Assembly (NCBI GenBank): GCA_001683735.1
Contig: LUGG01000031.1
Span: 1-64,000 of the forward strand
From: Grifola frondosa
Taxonomy: Eukaryota > Basidiomycota > Agaricomycetes > Polyporales > Grifolaceae
Direction: 5' to 3'
Length of the DNA: 64,000 nucleotides
The position numbers and the translations under genes were made by a program. How positions within the stretch are numbered: the first letter of the stretch is position 1; the number at the start of each line of letters is the position of its first letter. This document shows positions 45,393 through 58,600 of the stretch, in pieces. The notes below the pieces were generated by a model. It saw nothing but the letters and a program-made list of their open reading frames with translations, searched no databases and was not told where the DNA came from.

Positions 45393-48300
45393 ATGGATGC
45401 AATCGATCCCCGGACCAGGCACAAGGTCCCCTTGAATACCCCCACACTGCTCCCAAAGTCGTACGTTTCATTCAACCTGCTCGTTGCAGCATCTCTTATA
45501 AAATTATGTCACAGTGCTGGTCTATCTAGACACCTTGTTGCAGATCTTATGCTGGTATCTGTGCTTCATGCGGGAAAATATTGTCTACTATCACCCGATG
45601 TTGGCGTCTTTTGGGTCCTGGTCAGAGTGTTAGCATGTGGGGGATTCGCAGCAATGATATGGCTTGTTATTTCAGGTCAATTGCAGAGGAGCCGTGCTGT
45701 GGAGGTTAGCTGCTCATGATATTCATATCTGTTGTTTCTGATCTGCTTTATTTGTTAGTGGTCTGTGGTGGGGACATCATCCCTGTTATTATTCCTGCGG
45801 TGCGCCGGATTATTCACGGCACTGTATAGACTGCCCTCCACTCGGTGCGAATAGCATGTCTTTCATACTATCCCTCATTGATTGTCAAATACTTCAGGGT
45901 GATCATCATCACGCAATTTTCGATCGTTTGGTTCAAGTGTTTGGTCACTCCTGCCCCAGTAAGACGTCTTCTATCGATTGAGCACCTAGTAAAGACTCGA
46001 CTCACTTCATTGAACATTAGCTTCCTCGAACAATATCCATCTTACTCGGCCTTGCAATATCTTTCCTTTCGGATGCCGGCTTCTCTCCTCAGAATTTCAG
46101 AGATATTTTCCCTGGCTACGGTGCATTAGCAGTGGAAGCCCTATCATCGAGTATGCTGGAACATACGGAAGGGGTGTTATTGCCTAGTTTGGGGCGTCCA
46201 CTGACGATGGTTTTCAGCACTTTGGGAGCTTGTATTTTTAGTCTTCCACTATACATGTTGAGACATGTTTTGGTGAGATGCCTTCTGTAATGATATTCTC
46301 TATACTAAGCGCAGACACTCTTTATAGCTCAACAGTACAGTCTCATCGATCCCATCTCTTCAGGCCCTGGCTGTGATCCCATTCCTCTCGTACGCCTTGC
46401 TGTACTATGTGCCGAGATCATCCTTGGCCGTCAATAGTCTTACAACGCATGCACGCGATTTTGTGATGTCTTATTCGCTGACCGTTTTCGCTTCCATTGT
46501 TGTTGGCTACATCGCTTTTGGAACACCCGTAAAGTGGACTGACCTCTTAGTTGCGTCATTGCTACTATACGGTGAGTTGTGAGCAGCAGTTATGTCGCAG
46601 CGATAACAGAAGTGTTTTCTCAGGCATGTACCCACGAATGTCTGATCCCTTCGTGGGGACCCCACACAAGCCCTCTACTCGTGTGATCCGAACATATTTG
46701 AAGTCAATTTTATCCAACCCAGAGTCAAGAAAAATCTTCTACTTCTTGATGCTGAATATGTTCTATATGCTTGTTCAGATGTTGTATGGCATATGGACAA
46801 ACAGTTTAGGGCTAATTTCCGATGGTGAGCGCGACATCGTATCAGGGACCACTAATGATTTACTTCATATTCTTTCAAACCAGCCATCCACATGGCATTC
46901 GATTGTATGGCCATTGGAGTCGGGCTTATCGCTTCCGTAATGGCCCGTTGGCCACCAAACGAGAAATTCACATACGGGTATGCCTTTGTTCTCGTTGGAT
47001 GCATCTGCCCTAACTTTGCTTTATAGTTATGGAAGGATAGAAACATTGTCTGGATTTGCCAATGGCATATTCTTGATCTTGATTTCCATCTTCATCGTCT
47101 TCGAAGCAATCCAACGACTGTATGCCACGTCCTGTCATTCACGAAAGTTAGTGTAATGATTAGCTTTACAGATTAGACCCTCCGGAAATGAACACGAGCC
47201 AGCTCCTGCTTGTCAGCTCGCTAGGTCTAGGTGTGAATCTCTTCGGCATGTTCGCGATGGGAGGTCACCATCATGTATGTCGGATCCTCTGATATATGCT
47301 TGCACATCTACTGACTTTGTATTTAGGGTGGTCATTCACATTCACATTCGCATTCGCATTCACATCCACATAGTCACACTCCGAGCAGCGTCGCTCATAC
47401 TCCAACGACGCCATCTTCGACACATGGTCATTCGCATAGCCATTCGCATGCACATGAAGACGAACACATGCGCCATTCGCATGCAATACCCAACTCCCCC
47501 CTGCAACAACGCATGAGCTTTCCCACTCACCCTCGCACACACATTCCCACTCACACTCACAGCCACGTTCCCATCTGGATTCGCACTCGAGTTCGCATCC
47601 TCACTCACATTCCATGACACCACACCATTTACATTCACACACCGCGGGCTCGGCGATTTGCTCAGATGACCAAGGGTGCAATGACGACCTCGCACAAGCC
47701 AAACGAGGTCTTCACAGTCGTCAGACATCGCTTGAAGTACACGTCGAGGTTCCTGGTACTCACGTTGAGCATCGTCCATCCGCGATCTCTCTACCAGCTC
47801 ACGTCGCCGCGGAGAGTATATCATCTCCGATCACTCCAAACTACCAATTTGGCCATGATGAGCACTACGAGACGCATCATGCATCTGCCCACACTGCCAA
47901 TCTGCACGATCATTCACATGTCCACGACCATGCACATGAGGGCCACAGCGACAACATGCGCGGCGTGTTCCTGCATGTCATGGCCGTACGTGAGACTTAC
48001 TTTGTTCATTAATATCCATGACTGACAGGCTGTGTAGGATACACTCGGATCAGTCGGAGTAATAGTCTCGACGCTCTTGATCCAATTTTAGGGTGGACCG
48101 GCTTCGACCCCATTGCTTCGCTATTCATAGCGGTGCTAATAGCAGCCAGTGTGATCCCACTCGTAATAGACACGGGAAAAGTGCTAGCCTTAGACCTGTC
48201 GAAGCGGGAGATAACTATCCAAGAAGCGCTGCTAGAGGTGAATTTGTCTTGTTCTGTCTTATCCAGAGCAACAGCTGATACTTGTCGTCGAGCTTCCTGC

Positions 48301-48556
48301 CATTGAGGGCCTCGAATCGTACACTGCCCCGCGATTCTGGCCGAAGGACGCCTCCAGCGTAATTGGCACGATTCATGTTCAACTGTCACCTTCATCATCA
48401 TCGTTCGACCCCACGGGCCCGCACTCGACCGAACGAAGAGCCTTCGCAAACGTGGACACAGTTGTAGAGCGAGTCGACAAGGTTTTGCGGAAGAGGATAC
48501 CAGGCCTCGACGAGCTGACGATACAGGTAGAAGAATCGAACATATTCAGGGAATAG
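45393..48556 (+). CDS. msc2: Msc2/ZnT5-like cation diffusion facilitator (zinc transporter)
   Basis: The start MDAIDPRTRHKVPLNTPT is at 45,393 and the stop at 48,554-48,556. The N-terminal half (to about 46,620) is a series of hydrophobic exons, as in Msc2, which has extra membrane segments before its CDF core. The core has LISDAIHMAFDCMAIGVGLI, with the metal-site HxxxD, and YGYGRIETLSGFANGIFL. A long cytosolic histidine-rich loop (about 47,330-47,950; GHSHSHSHSHSHPHSHT) follows, then VFLHVMA, an intron, and DTLGSVGVIVSTLLIQF with the second HxxxD split by that intron. A C-terminal cytosolic domain ends in VEESNIFRE. Msc2 with Zrg17 imports zinc into the ER. Two slips occur in homopolymers: C6 at 47,496-47,501 and T4 at 48,086-48,089. 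Each needs one extra base. Confidence 0.88.
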
Positions 48557-48726
48557 CTGTAAGTACAAATGATAGACACTGCAACGATACTTCTACGGAG
48601 TGTACTCTCGGGAGATTAGGTTCAACCATGAAAATTAATTCCTCCACATCCAGGAGCATATAGAAACAGGCAAAAATACAAGCACCTGGTGTAAAAATGA
48701 GTCCGCAAGAAAAAATTGTTCTAGCA

Positions 48727-49997
48727 CTATTGCTCGTTCAGGTTGTTGAGCAACGTGGTAAGACACCGTTTCGTGACCATATCGCCCTGGAATTCCGTGA
48801 GCGATATGCGTTCAACAACACACGCGAGAACGTACCTTTAGAAGGGCACTGAATGTCTGGTCACGAAGAGGTTCGGGCAAACATGCCCTCAAAGCCTCGC
48901 GAGCCCTGATAGATGGTCAGTGTGACATGGTTATGGGTACGTATTACACTCACCTCAAATTATCGCTGAGACGCAAGTAGCAGCGCACGACGTGTTTTAA
49001 GAGCCTCACGGCCTGCGTCTCCACCAGCTGGTTCACCATGTTGCTCAAGACCGTCCCGACTGCATAAAAGCGCTCGTATGTGTGGCAGATATACGTCAGA
49101 CCGGTCTCGTCCAAGAGGATCTTCTGGACAATGAAGATAGCGACCGTCTTTGAAAGCTCCGAGCCTGTCTCCATGATGCGGAGACAGAGAGGAATAATCT
49201 CCGTCGATAGAAGGAAATGGATGACTGTGTTATTGTCATTTTGCTAGAAGCCATCGCGACGTGGATTAGTGAGTGGATCGAAGGAAGGTGTCAGAGTGCA
49301 TACCTTAACAAGGGCACCGATGACTCCCAGTGAGGTAAGTCGCAAATACTCAAAGGGTCTTGTTTTGGACGTGGTATTGAGGAAGGGATATAAGAAAAGC
49401 GGTATATGAGCTACAAGCCTGTCAGTCTAGCAATCGCTGCGATAGATTCGTACGGCGCACCATTAAGAAATAGCTGCCGGGTCTCTGGATGGGATGCTAC
49501 ACATTGCAAGAGAGCGAGAGCATTGCAGACGCGATTTGATACATGGGCAGTGAGATTAGGTGGGGCAAGTAGAGGATAAACGGAAACGATCTCTTGAAGG
49601 AGTGCAGGCATGATACCTAAGTCAGCGTAATAGTCAGTATACGACATGGCTGAAAACTTTCTCAGGTACACTGACCAAAGGAATGCCACAAGACAAGGGC
49701 GAGGTCATCATACTGTTCCCTCTTCTTGCTCAGCTCGAGCAGCGCGCCCTCGCGAGTTTGTGAGTCGAGAAGGTCAATGACAAGACCATATATTTTTGTC
49801 TCCTCATGCATACCAAGGGCTGCCCCGGAAGCGGTGGTAGTGAAGGGACCCACGGTCTGGTGAGGGGCGGGATGAGCCAGGGGGGCCATGGAAGTGGCAG
49901 AAGCATCCGTGTAGGCTGCGAGGTTACGCTGGTAGGGGTTGTACTGGAGGGTGTGCTGCATGTATGAGACAGGCTTAGGAGAGATCAGCCCCGCCAT
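48727..49997 (-). CDS. rcd1: Rcd1/CNOT9 (Caf40), CCR4-NOT subunit
   Basis: The minus-strand start [18 protein letters not shown] is at 49,997 and the stop at 48,727-48,729. The Ala/Pro-rich N-terminus is followed by the armadillo-repeat body: [140 protein letters not shown], and finally [14 protein letters not shown] and [11 protein letters not shown]. These are near-invariant in the family. Introns fall after HSFG, LFLN, GALVK, SDNL and SALLK, all 45-65 bp and GT..AG. The protein links CCR4-NOT deadenylase to RNA-bound regulators. The frame is intact throughout, which argues that sequence quality here is good. Confidence 0.95.
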
Positions 49998-50184
49998 GGG
50001 GAGAGAATGAAAATGGACCCTTGATCGCCTGTGCCGTCGTCGTCGACCTCCAAGTTGTCGCTGCACCTCAAGTGGCAAGCAGATTGCTTACGTAACTGCC
50101 CTTACTCAGCGGGCTCTGAAGAATATCCTGCACTGACGGTATATATAATTATCGGAATACATATGCAGCCAGCTGCGTACAACA

Positions 50185-51616
50185 CTAGAATACATACAAC
50201 ACAGGGAATAATGTAGGTTGGAGTACATACTGAGATAGTCCAGGGAAAATATAAGGATCGTGGATCACGTCGAGCGAAGAACGTGTAGCTACAATTTCAG
50301 GTTCTGGCTTAAGAGTGCGAGTAGAATTTCCTGCGAAAGGCACTGTCAGTAGCCAGGTATAATGCAAGGCCAAGTATCGCACCTTGTCTTCTGAAGAATC
50401 TGTGAACATACTCCATTGTCCGCGTCTATCCCGAATTTCCAGCGCGAACGAGCATGGGATCGCCTCCAGTTCCTCGAAGCCATCCTGCCATTCCCTGATT
50501 CGTTGGACCCGAGATAGCTCGATGATTTCCAGAGGTGTAGCCGTCTCCTGGTATCAGCCGATGGTCAGCGATGGCGCGAGCCAGCGTAAAGTGAGGACAG
50601 ACCTCAGAGTCCTTGAATAACTGTAATGCCTCGTCCGTGAGGTGGAAGTACCGCCGCTTCCAGGTCAAAGATTCTGCCGCCTGGATAGTGATCCAACCAG
50701 TCAAGTAGAGGGTCCGCCCCTTCTCCTTCTTAAAGCCATTCACGCTTAGACGTGCAGCGCGAGCTCTTCTCTCCTTGGTTATTTGTCTCCGCCACTCCTC
50801 CCTTTTTCTCGCCGTCTCTCGTGCCTGTTCCTCCTTCTCCTTCCGCCAAGCTTGCAGCTTCTGGGTCTCCTGCATTCGCTTCTCCCGCTCTGCTCGTTTC
50901 CGTTCTGCTGCTTGCATAGCCTTGAGTGCTTCCGCTTCGCGTTCGATGGCCTCTTTTCTCTTCCTTTCAGCAGCAATACGTTTCAGCTCTTGCTCCAGTG
51001 CCAGTTTCCGCTGTCTCTCTTCCTCCATCCACTGCCGCAGCAGCTCTTCCTTCGCCTGCTTCAGCCGGGCTTGGCGCTGTGCCTCCTCTCGGCGTGCTTC
51101 TTCTTCCTCCAAGTCCTTCTTCCTTAGAGTGTCCATGCGGCGGAGCTCAGCCTCCGCTGGCGTGGAGCGGTTGACGGTGCGGCGCAGCGTCGGTACGATT
51201 CGGGAGGAGGCTATCGGAATGCGAGAGGTGGGCGAGCGCACAGTCGCCGAGCGTCCATACGATGGCGTAGCAGGAGTAGACATATCGTTAGGTGTCGATG
51301 GCAGATGCAAATTCGAGGGTTTCAGTTCCGTTGCGAGGAAGAAGACGTGGGAGCTAGAAGAGCTTCTAGGCGAAGATGTCAGAGACGCGGACGACACGCG
51401 GGGATAATGAACGTGCTCCCAATCAGGAGTGTATGGTGAGATTAAATCCTTGGGGGGTGGAGGCGGGGCAACGTCAGAGATATCGCGGTGTATCATCTTC
51501 ATCGAGTCGAACTCGATGCCGCCGCCACTGCCAACTCCACCTGAGGATGCACGGCCATGCTTGAAGAATTTGAAATCAAATTTCGAGCGCAACTTGTTAG
51601 ATATGCCTAACGCCAT
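50185..51616 (-). CDS. Coiled-coil protein with a C-terminal PH domain; 3' end uncertain
   Basis: The start MALGISNKLRSKFDFKFF is at 51,616. A Ser/Pro-rich N-terminal third (PPPPPKDLISPYTPDW) precedes a long charged helix of about 150 residues, rich in EEER and KRAEREKR repeats (about 51,150-50,780), and then a PH domain: RTLYLTGWITIQAAESLTWK, RYFHLTDEALQLFKDSE, a short intron (about 50,548-50,603), ETATPLEIIELSRVQRIREW and FALEIRDRRGQWSMFTDSSED. PH domains bind phosphoinositides, so this is probably a membrane-tethered scaffold. After an intron near 50,341-50,383 a last exon ends near STRTLKPEPEIVATRSSLDV; the stop at 50,185 is tentative, and another exon may follow. The specific family is not recognised. 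Confidence 0.78.
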
Positions 51617-51906
51617 GGTAGATACGGTGGTGGATGGGGGTAGAGCTGAAAGACAGATGTGGAGTCATCAACTTTGTTCCGTAGGTGTACAGCGTTACCA
51701 TCTGTGAGGAACAATATGGAGCAAATTTAACAAAGACCGTGACTGGATTTAGTGCTAACTTTATCCAGTCAGCCACAGGCGCGTCACGATAAGATAAATG
51801 TATTGTCTGCACCGGTGCGCAACCGTGGCGCAACCCGTATCCCTGGCCCCAGCAACGCCTCTCCCAGCGGTAGAAATACAGGACATAGGTATGCACGACG
51901 CTCCAA

Positions 51907-53520
51907 TCAGTCGTCCCACTGCACCAGGACATTTTCCTCCCTCCACCCACCGTGTGTTCCCGCGGTACAGTCCTTTTCACACGAAAAGATCATGCAAGTG
52001 CCCCATTCCATCCCCACCCTCTCTCCCGCGCTGTCACCCTTCACCGCCTTTAGCACTTCCTTCCGCCTCTCTTCGTCGCTCATTTTCGTCACTTCGTCTA
52101 CAGCGGCAACGGTAGGCAGTTTCAGAACGTTGATTAGGTTGGGCATCAGCTGGCACTCGAAGACCCGTCTAGACGTGCAGTGCGGACAGGATGACACAGC
52201 CGCCGGATCGTACACCCTTTTCTGCGGCCGCACGACCATGAAGTCTGGCTTCGTGACGGGAAGTGAAGGGGCCGGCGGCACAGGGAATAATTTATCGAAT
52301 ATGGCATCGCTCGCGAAAGGGAGAGGTGTCCCACCCAACTCATATCTACGCCGGTCATCTGTCAGCTCTGACGCACTTGTATAATGCGCTGTGAATGCTC
52401 ACCTCAGACATTGTTCACCTTCGTTAGCGACCCGCTTCGAGAATCGCTCAAAGGCATGGTCGATGTCGATCGAGTTTTCGTAGCCTTCCAGGGCCCATCC
52501 GCCCTCCTTGCCCGTTCTATCGTCGTTCTCTGCGACGATATCAGCGCCGGAGGGCACCTTGAGCTTGGGCGGAGGAGGCATGTATTCCGGCATCGTCGAA
52601 AGATAGAGCGGCTTGTATGCCGGCGACGCAGCCCACGGTGAATCTTCTAATGACGCCGCTTCTAATCCCTCCACGAGCGAGTCTTCGTCACTATCGCTAT
52701 CTTCGTCTTCACTGTCGTCTTGATTACTACTGGAAAGCGTATCTGCCTCCCGTGTATTGTCCGCATTGTCAGTTGACGTAGCCGCTGGCTCTGCAGCTCC
52801 AAATATTTGTGCACCTAGGCCAAACGGGCCCGGGGAATTCACTGCGCCAAGCTTTTGAATGAACGTAGTATTTATATCAGCCAAAGACAATTTGTAGATG
52901 AACGTACAGCGAATGGATTGCTCTTCGGCGTATTTTTCTTCTGAGCGGCTTTGAGCAACCTTGCTCCGCTGCAGTTCTTTCTCCTTCTGTTTCTCCAACC
53001 TCTTTGCCAACTTCTCAGCGTACTTCTCGTTGTACCTTAGTCCCCGCCAGGCTCGAATACTGCACGCCCACTATCAACCGAATTCCAATCAAAAGGAGAC
53101 AGCACGAAACCCACCTGCCCTCCTTCCGCTGACATGATCCGTTGGCGCACCCCCAGATATACAAAGCTCTGTCGTTCGCGCTATCCTCCAACGGGCACCA
53201 GATCTGCATGAGCAGGTGCATCGGCTTGCTGCAGTTCTTGCACTGTGCCGAGTCGAACGACGGCGGAGGCACAGAGAGGAATGCCTGGAGTGACCAGAAA
53301 AAAGCAAATAATTTCAATTCAACATACAGAAGGTACATGCATGGGCGAAGGCTCATCGTACAGGATGACCGCCTATTCGAGATACAGTGGCATCTAGGAT
53401 GTCCGAGGACGATTCTATGATACCATCGGGGACACCCAGTTGCACCGCAGTTTCAACGTTATTTTCTATCTCCTCGTCAGAATCAGACCAGCTCTCTTCA
53501 TCATCTTGGGGGCCATCGAC
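51907..53520 (-). CDS. tsr4: PDCD2/Tsr4-like protein
   Basis: Reading the minus strand from 53,520: ESWSDSDEEIENNVETAVQL, GVPDGIIESSSD, an intron (to about 53,285), FLSVPPPSFDSAQCKNCSKP, MHLLMQIWCPLED and YIWGCANGSCQRKEGR (the zinc-binding TRASH/MYND-like N-terminal domain), a Lys/Glu-rich segment, an acidic Ser/Asp/Glu stretch, and the PDCD2_C domain with FDKLFPVPPAPSL, CPHCTSRRVFECQLMPNLIN and GMEWGTCMIFSCEKDC, ending VQWDD at 51,907. The initiating exon was not identified. Around 52,959-52,960 one base too many in a CC pair shifts the frame; the alternative frame there reads LLKAAQKKNTPKSNPFALGA and matches the family better. PDCD2 and yeast Tsr4 chaperone ribosomal protein uS5 (Rps2) during 40S production. 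Confidence 0.88.
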
Positions 53521-53524
53521 CTAC

Positions 53525-55544
53525 GCGATAAAGTAGGTCAGCGAAAACTGGTATTTACATCGGAAAAGTGGAGAAGAGATCAGTAAAGCATGAATGGTAT
53601 AAATTGATGGTGTCGTCACGGAAAGCCACGACGAGGAAGCCCCGCCGCGACACTTCAGACTCGTCATCTGAAGTTCATCATCAAACAAAGATGAAAACGC
53701 GACTCACGTTTAGTCGATAGGCTTCAGTGCGAAATGAAGGTGGTATGAAGACGTGCACAGAAATCGCGTCTGCGCGAATTTTAAGAAAACCCGTCGGCTA
53801 AATCCGAAGCAAATAGTGCCAAACATAGAAATGTATCCGCGACACTTGATGTGGATCTAGTCTTCTCTGCTTATTTTTGTCCTTGTCTTCCTCCTCGCCT
53901 CTTGCCTCTATCTGTCGTGGCGAAGCTAGTGAACTAGAGAAGATGTGCCCCGAACCTTGGTTCATCGTGGGATACCTGGAGTCGGACTAGATCTCGTGGT
54001 GATGATGAACGCCTGTGGAACACTGTCGAGCAGATATTCGCAGTGACGGAGAACGCAGGCGTTATTCATGACGACCTACAATCCAATAGTATTGTTTTCA
54101 AGAAGAAGCTAGTCCGATGGTATCGGCGGTCAAGTTTGGCTGGGAAGAGATGGCTGGACAAGTGTTTTATCCTGCGCGGTGTAATGATGAGATCAAGAAG
54201 ATATCCTGCACATGCTGAGAGTCCCATATGGGCATATTCACCGTTGGTTGGTTCGTGGTGACGGTTCTTCCTGCAGCTGATCGGGTTCAACGTATGGTCG
54301 CTACCTACGCTTATTTCTTCTGTAGCCTCTCGTGCGAAAAACTTGGCTGTATGTGCGACTTTCCCGACTGTCGCCATTCCATCATCGGTTTATTGTTTGT
54401 ACCATCTCTATGTTCTCCCTGTGCCTTGCTCTGATTAGAGTCCTCAGTACTTCTTCAGCTTCGATTGATGTCCGTGAACGTCATATGCCGTTCTATGCCT
54501 CTGTGATGGCAACGATACGTGATCTTGCTTCATGTCTGGAGAACCGCTGAGTTAGGGGTTCCTTGAGCCTAGTGATTCGGGCTGCGGCCAAGAAGTATTG
54601 TATTTCTAGTACAATTCATGATCGCAACAGGTGTGCAGGCATTGTTGTTTCAAATTGACAGTGCTGATATTTTGAGCCTGACGCCAGCCCGTTCTGGGCG
54701 CTGAGATACATTGCATTTAGGTTACCACTGAGCTCTATGGTGGGCACTGAGTCCTGTTTAGATTTCCCTTGATCCCGGTAAATGTTTGCTCCGTCGAATG
54801 CACTGGGAACCACCGTCGCAAATGACGATCAAATGAGCACATTGGCCTATCTAGGTGCAATGAAAGTGTGGCAACCTTAGCGTGAGAGATTGAGCCCGCG
54901 GGCTGATGGATGATGGATGATCCCTGGTGAGCAGAGCTACCGAGTTTGTACAATGATATATACGTTGAATCATTCCGACAATGCAGTTCGGCTCGGAATC
55001 ACCAGTGGGTTAACAGTGGCGTCTCCGCCGATGCAGGTTAATTTGGAGTGTGTATATGGCCACTGCTAGTGCGTTGGTCACCTACTGCGCAAGAGAACGT
55101 GGTCGAATGATATGGTTGCGCTTGGATACTGCATGCGAGGGACGTTTAGAGGGAGATTCCATGTTTGAATTTGACGAGTTAATAATGGAATAAAAAAGTT
55201 GGTGAAGGTGTTGGAGATCCACAGGGGGAAATGTTGCAACGGAATCAATATCTAAGCTAAGCGATAGAATATACGATCGCCGTATCTAGATCACAATGCG
55301 TGCGCACAATCGACCGCCTTAGGCTGCGTTATCGTGGCGTTCTACTTGTCAATATGGACTCATGGACTCGTCAAAGTCGACGTAAGGCGTGTAGGGGACG
55401 CAGGGATAAAGTATTTGTGTGGGAGGACGTCGGCAGGGAATAAGAAAGCCATGTGTCGAGAGAGGATGGAGCCCGATGGACGGGAGCCAAAAGGGACTCT
55501 TGGGGGATCTTGCCGGCGAGAAGTACATCTGCCGCCTGTCATCC
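53525..55544. other. Long intergenic region, about 2 kb
   Basis: Between the divergent PDCD2 and second Zn2Cys6 genes. It contains the missing first exon of PDCD2 and both promoters. Short open frames (for example plus 54,043-54,261) look fortuitous. No repeat or RNA gene was recognised. Confidence 0.45.
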
Positions 55545-55604
55545 CTTCTCAACTATATATCTCTCTTCTCCTCTTGCCTATTCCTGCTCTCTCCTCCCTC
55601 CTCC
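55545..55604 (+). promoter_or_regulatory. TATA-like motif and CT-rich tract before the second Zn2Cys6 gene
   Basis: CTATATATCT at 55,552-55,561 is followed by about 40 bases of almost pure pyrimidine up to the ATG at 55,605. TATA followed by a CT-rich initiator tract is a common arrangement in fungal promoters. Transcription start is not shown. Confidence 0.5.
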
Positions 55605-58600
55605 ATGTCCTCCAACGACCCCAACCTCCTCAACCATCTCGACACCCCTCCGCAAGACCTCGCAAACGTTACTAAAAAGAAGAAGCGCGGCGCAACACGT
55701 CTGTCTTGTGCAGAATGTCGCAGGTCCGCGCATTTATCCCCATCTCGGCGTCTCTATTTTTGATACCCCCACTCAATATCTAGATTGAAACTTCGTTGTG
55801 ACCGTGCAATCCCATGCGGGTCCTGTGTCAAACGAGGTTGTGCTGCGATATGTCCCGACGGTGAGTCTCCTTCTCTCGCCGTCTCAACTCATTTCATCGC
55901 GCCGTCATCGCTTTAGGATCTCTAACGACGGGAAAGGGCAATCGGTGAGCTGTTCAACCTTCAGCACCCGCCAAGTCGAGACTCCATCTAAACTCCCTTC
56001 AAGTTTCGTCCTCGCTTCCACACAAGACCTCCACGAGAAGATCAATCAGCTCGCCACTCGCGTACGGGAGCTCGAAGATGCCCTCCGCGTCTCTCACGGC
56101 CTCCATTCTCTAGAGTCCCATCCGCTCCTTTCCGAAGACCTCTTGCGTATAAAGGCCCCCATACAGAGAGATAACCTCCTCCAGAATGCCACTTCCAGCA
56201 CGAATGGCTCCAGTCACGACGATCAGAACGCCGACGTCGTCGACTCCTTTGGTTCTCTCGCTATCAGCGATACTGGCCGCACCAACTACTTTGGCCAAGC
56301 AACAAGTTCATGGGTAAGATTTCGCCGCTATATTATCATGCCGTTTACTGAGCTTATCGTACCGCCGTAGTATTATTTGACGGTTCGCAGATAGGATTCT
56401 CCCGGTCTATCAGCCTAGCACTCATGTCTTCCCATCAGAACGAAGATAACCAAGACGAAGATAGGGACCAGCGACTGGCCAATCTCCGCAAGCTGCTGTC
56501 TCCAGAGGTCCTCTCACTCAGCGGACTCTTCCCAGTCGCACCAAATATACCCCTCACTCTCGATGCAGAGACACAACGAATAGAGCGTCTCAGAAGCCTT
56601 TTCTGGTATCTCCCTCCCGCCGACGAAGCAGCCGAACTACGTCAAATATATTATCAACATGCAGCGTGGATGTGAGCCTCCATTGCGACATCTATTAACC
56701 GATGTCAGTCCGTGACCTTATGACCCAGGTACAATCCAATATCTCTCGCACAATTCAACGAGAACGCGTTTTACCCATTCTATAGCCCCAACGCTTCCCC
56801 GCAGATGGACGATCCCCTTCTCTCCCACCAGTTGGCGCTGATGTTTATGGTGCTCGCCATCGGCAGCCTGATGGACATCACTCGTCCTTCATACAACATC
56901 GAAGCGGATAAATACCATCACTTGGCTCGCGCCGCGCTCTTCCAGAGCCCCTATTCGAGGAACCGACCCTCAATGCCGTTCAGGCCCTCGTGAGTGGCGC
57001 TTCATGAAACACGATGCGATGGTCAGTTGAATGGTCCAATCTGACAGTATCTGATGGCATTCTACTTGTTCCTGAGCGAGCGACATGGCAGCGGCGTCGG
57101 ATCCCGATGGGCGTTTATGGGCCTCGCTGTGAAGTTGGGCATCAGTGTACGTCCGCCTTGCTTGTCGCGGATATTGCTCACGCCGATCCGTCCTCACCAT
57201 CATTCGACATTATCTAGATGGGGCTCCGTACGTTCTCTCTTGGTCTTCTCGTCCCGTTTCGGGAGCACTGACGTGATTCCCAGACCGCGATGCTGGGCGC
57301 TGGAAAGTCGAGCCTGCAGAAATTCAGAGACGCCGGGAATGCTTCTGGGAACTGTATTCTTATGATCTTCTGCAGGTATGCCTTCTTCTCTTCTGATAGA
57401 CGTTGATATGAATTTCACATGAACGTTGTGTTTCAGTCGTTTACTCTAGGCCGGCCCCCGTCCTTCTCACTGACACATGTAGACTGCAAGAAGCCCTTTA
57501 CTGAAGACCCGAATAATGAAGAGACTTGTAAGTCATGAGCTAGGGCTGTATTCCATCTATCGTCGCTGAAAGTGCTTGGCCGCAGTTCACTGGTGGAAGC
57601 ACAAGTTCACGTCCGAGTGCATGAACCAAGTGTATGACCAAGCATTCGGAGCGAAGACCCCCACCAACAGCGTCGTCCAGCAGCTCGACCGCAGGCTCCG
57701 CGGGTTCGCCGTCCCGCCGTCGCTGCAGATCGCGGGCTTCGGCAGCTCGGAGTCGCGGCTCGGGACGTACTACGAGAGCGTGCCTCTCATCCTACAGAGG
57801 CACACCGTGCTGGCGATCCGGGAGTCACGTAAGTGGCTGTGCTTTCTCCATGTAGTATGCGTCGGTGACGCCTGCCCGCAGATCTGTTGTACATGCACCG
57901 AGGATTCTTCGCACGTGCCATCAGCGACCACCCCAAGGATCCGTTCGGCAGTCCGTATGGCGCCTCATTTATTGCCGCGTACCGCAGTGCGGGGTCGCTT
58001 GTGGCCCTCGTCCGGAACATACATTCTCAGCTGAAGGAGCTGACGGAGAGAATGTGGTTCCTGTGGACCCATCTGTTCTCGTGTTCCGTGCGTAGCGTCT
58101 TTCACCTTCATTTACATACTGCGGTCTGACGTCGTTTGCGCGGCCAGATTATACTGGGCTCGATAGTCACTCGATGCCCGTCTATGAGCCTGGCGCCATC
58201 AGCGCTCGTCCAGCTCGACTCGGCGTGCGACCTGTTCGCCAAGACGGCTCGGCATTTCCATGCCGAGAAGGTCCTCGTGCGTGCCTTTCTCTGCGGAATG
58301 TGACAGGCGAGATGGGCTGACGAGACCGCTCGTATGACAGGGTATCATGTTAAGGCTGCGGGAGAAGGCGCACGCGAGTCTCGTCGCGTACCGCAACACG
58401 CCGCCCTCGCGACACGGCACCCTCTCTGAGCCAAGCACACCCGCTGACGACAATGATGAGCTGAACATCCTCGGCGGGCGGACACGGCTGGTCGCACAGA
58501 AGGAGAAGTCCATGTCGCCGCAGATCACCGACCGCTCGCCCACGTCGCTGAATCCGATCGTGCCATTACCGCTGAGGGAGGCGAACGACCAGCAGATCCA

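Noticed and set aside
50775..51407. 210-residue plus-strand frame
   Set aside because: Antisense shadow of the Glu/Arg/Lys-rich coiled coil of the PH-domain gene.
54043..54550. Small gene between PDCD2 and the second Zn2Cys6 factor
   Set aside because: Frames are short, overlap one another and contain no recognisable protein phrase.
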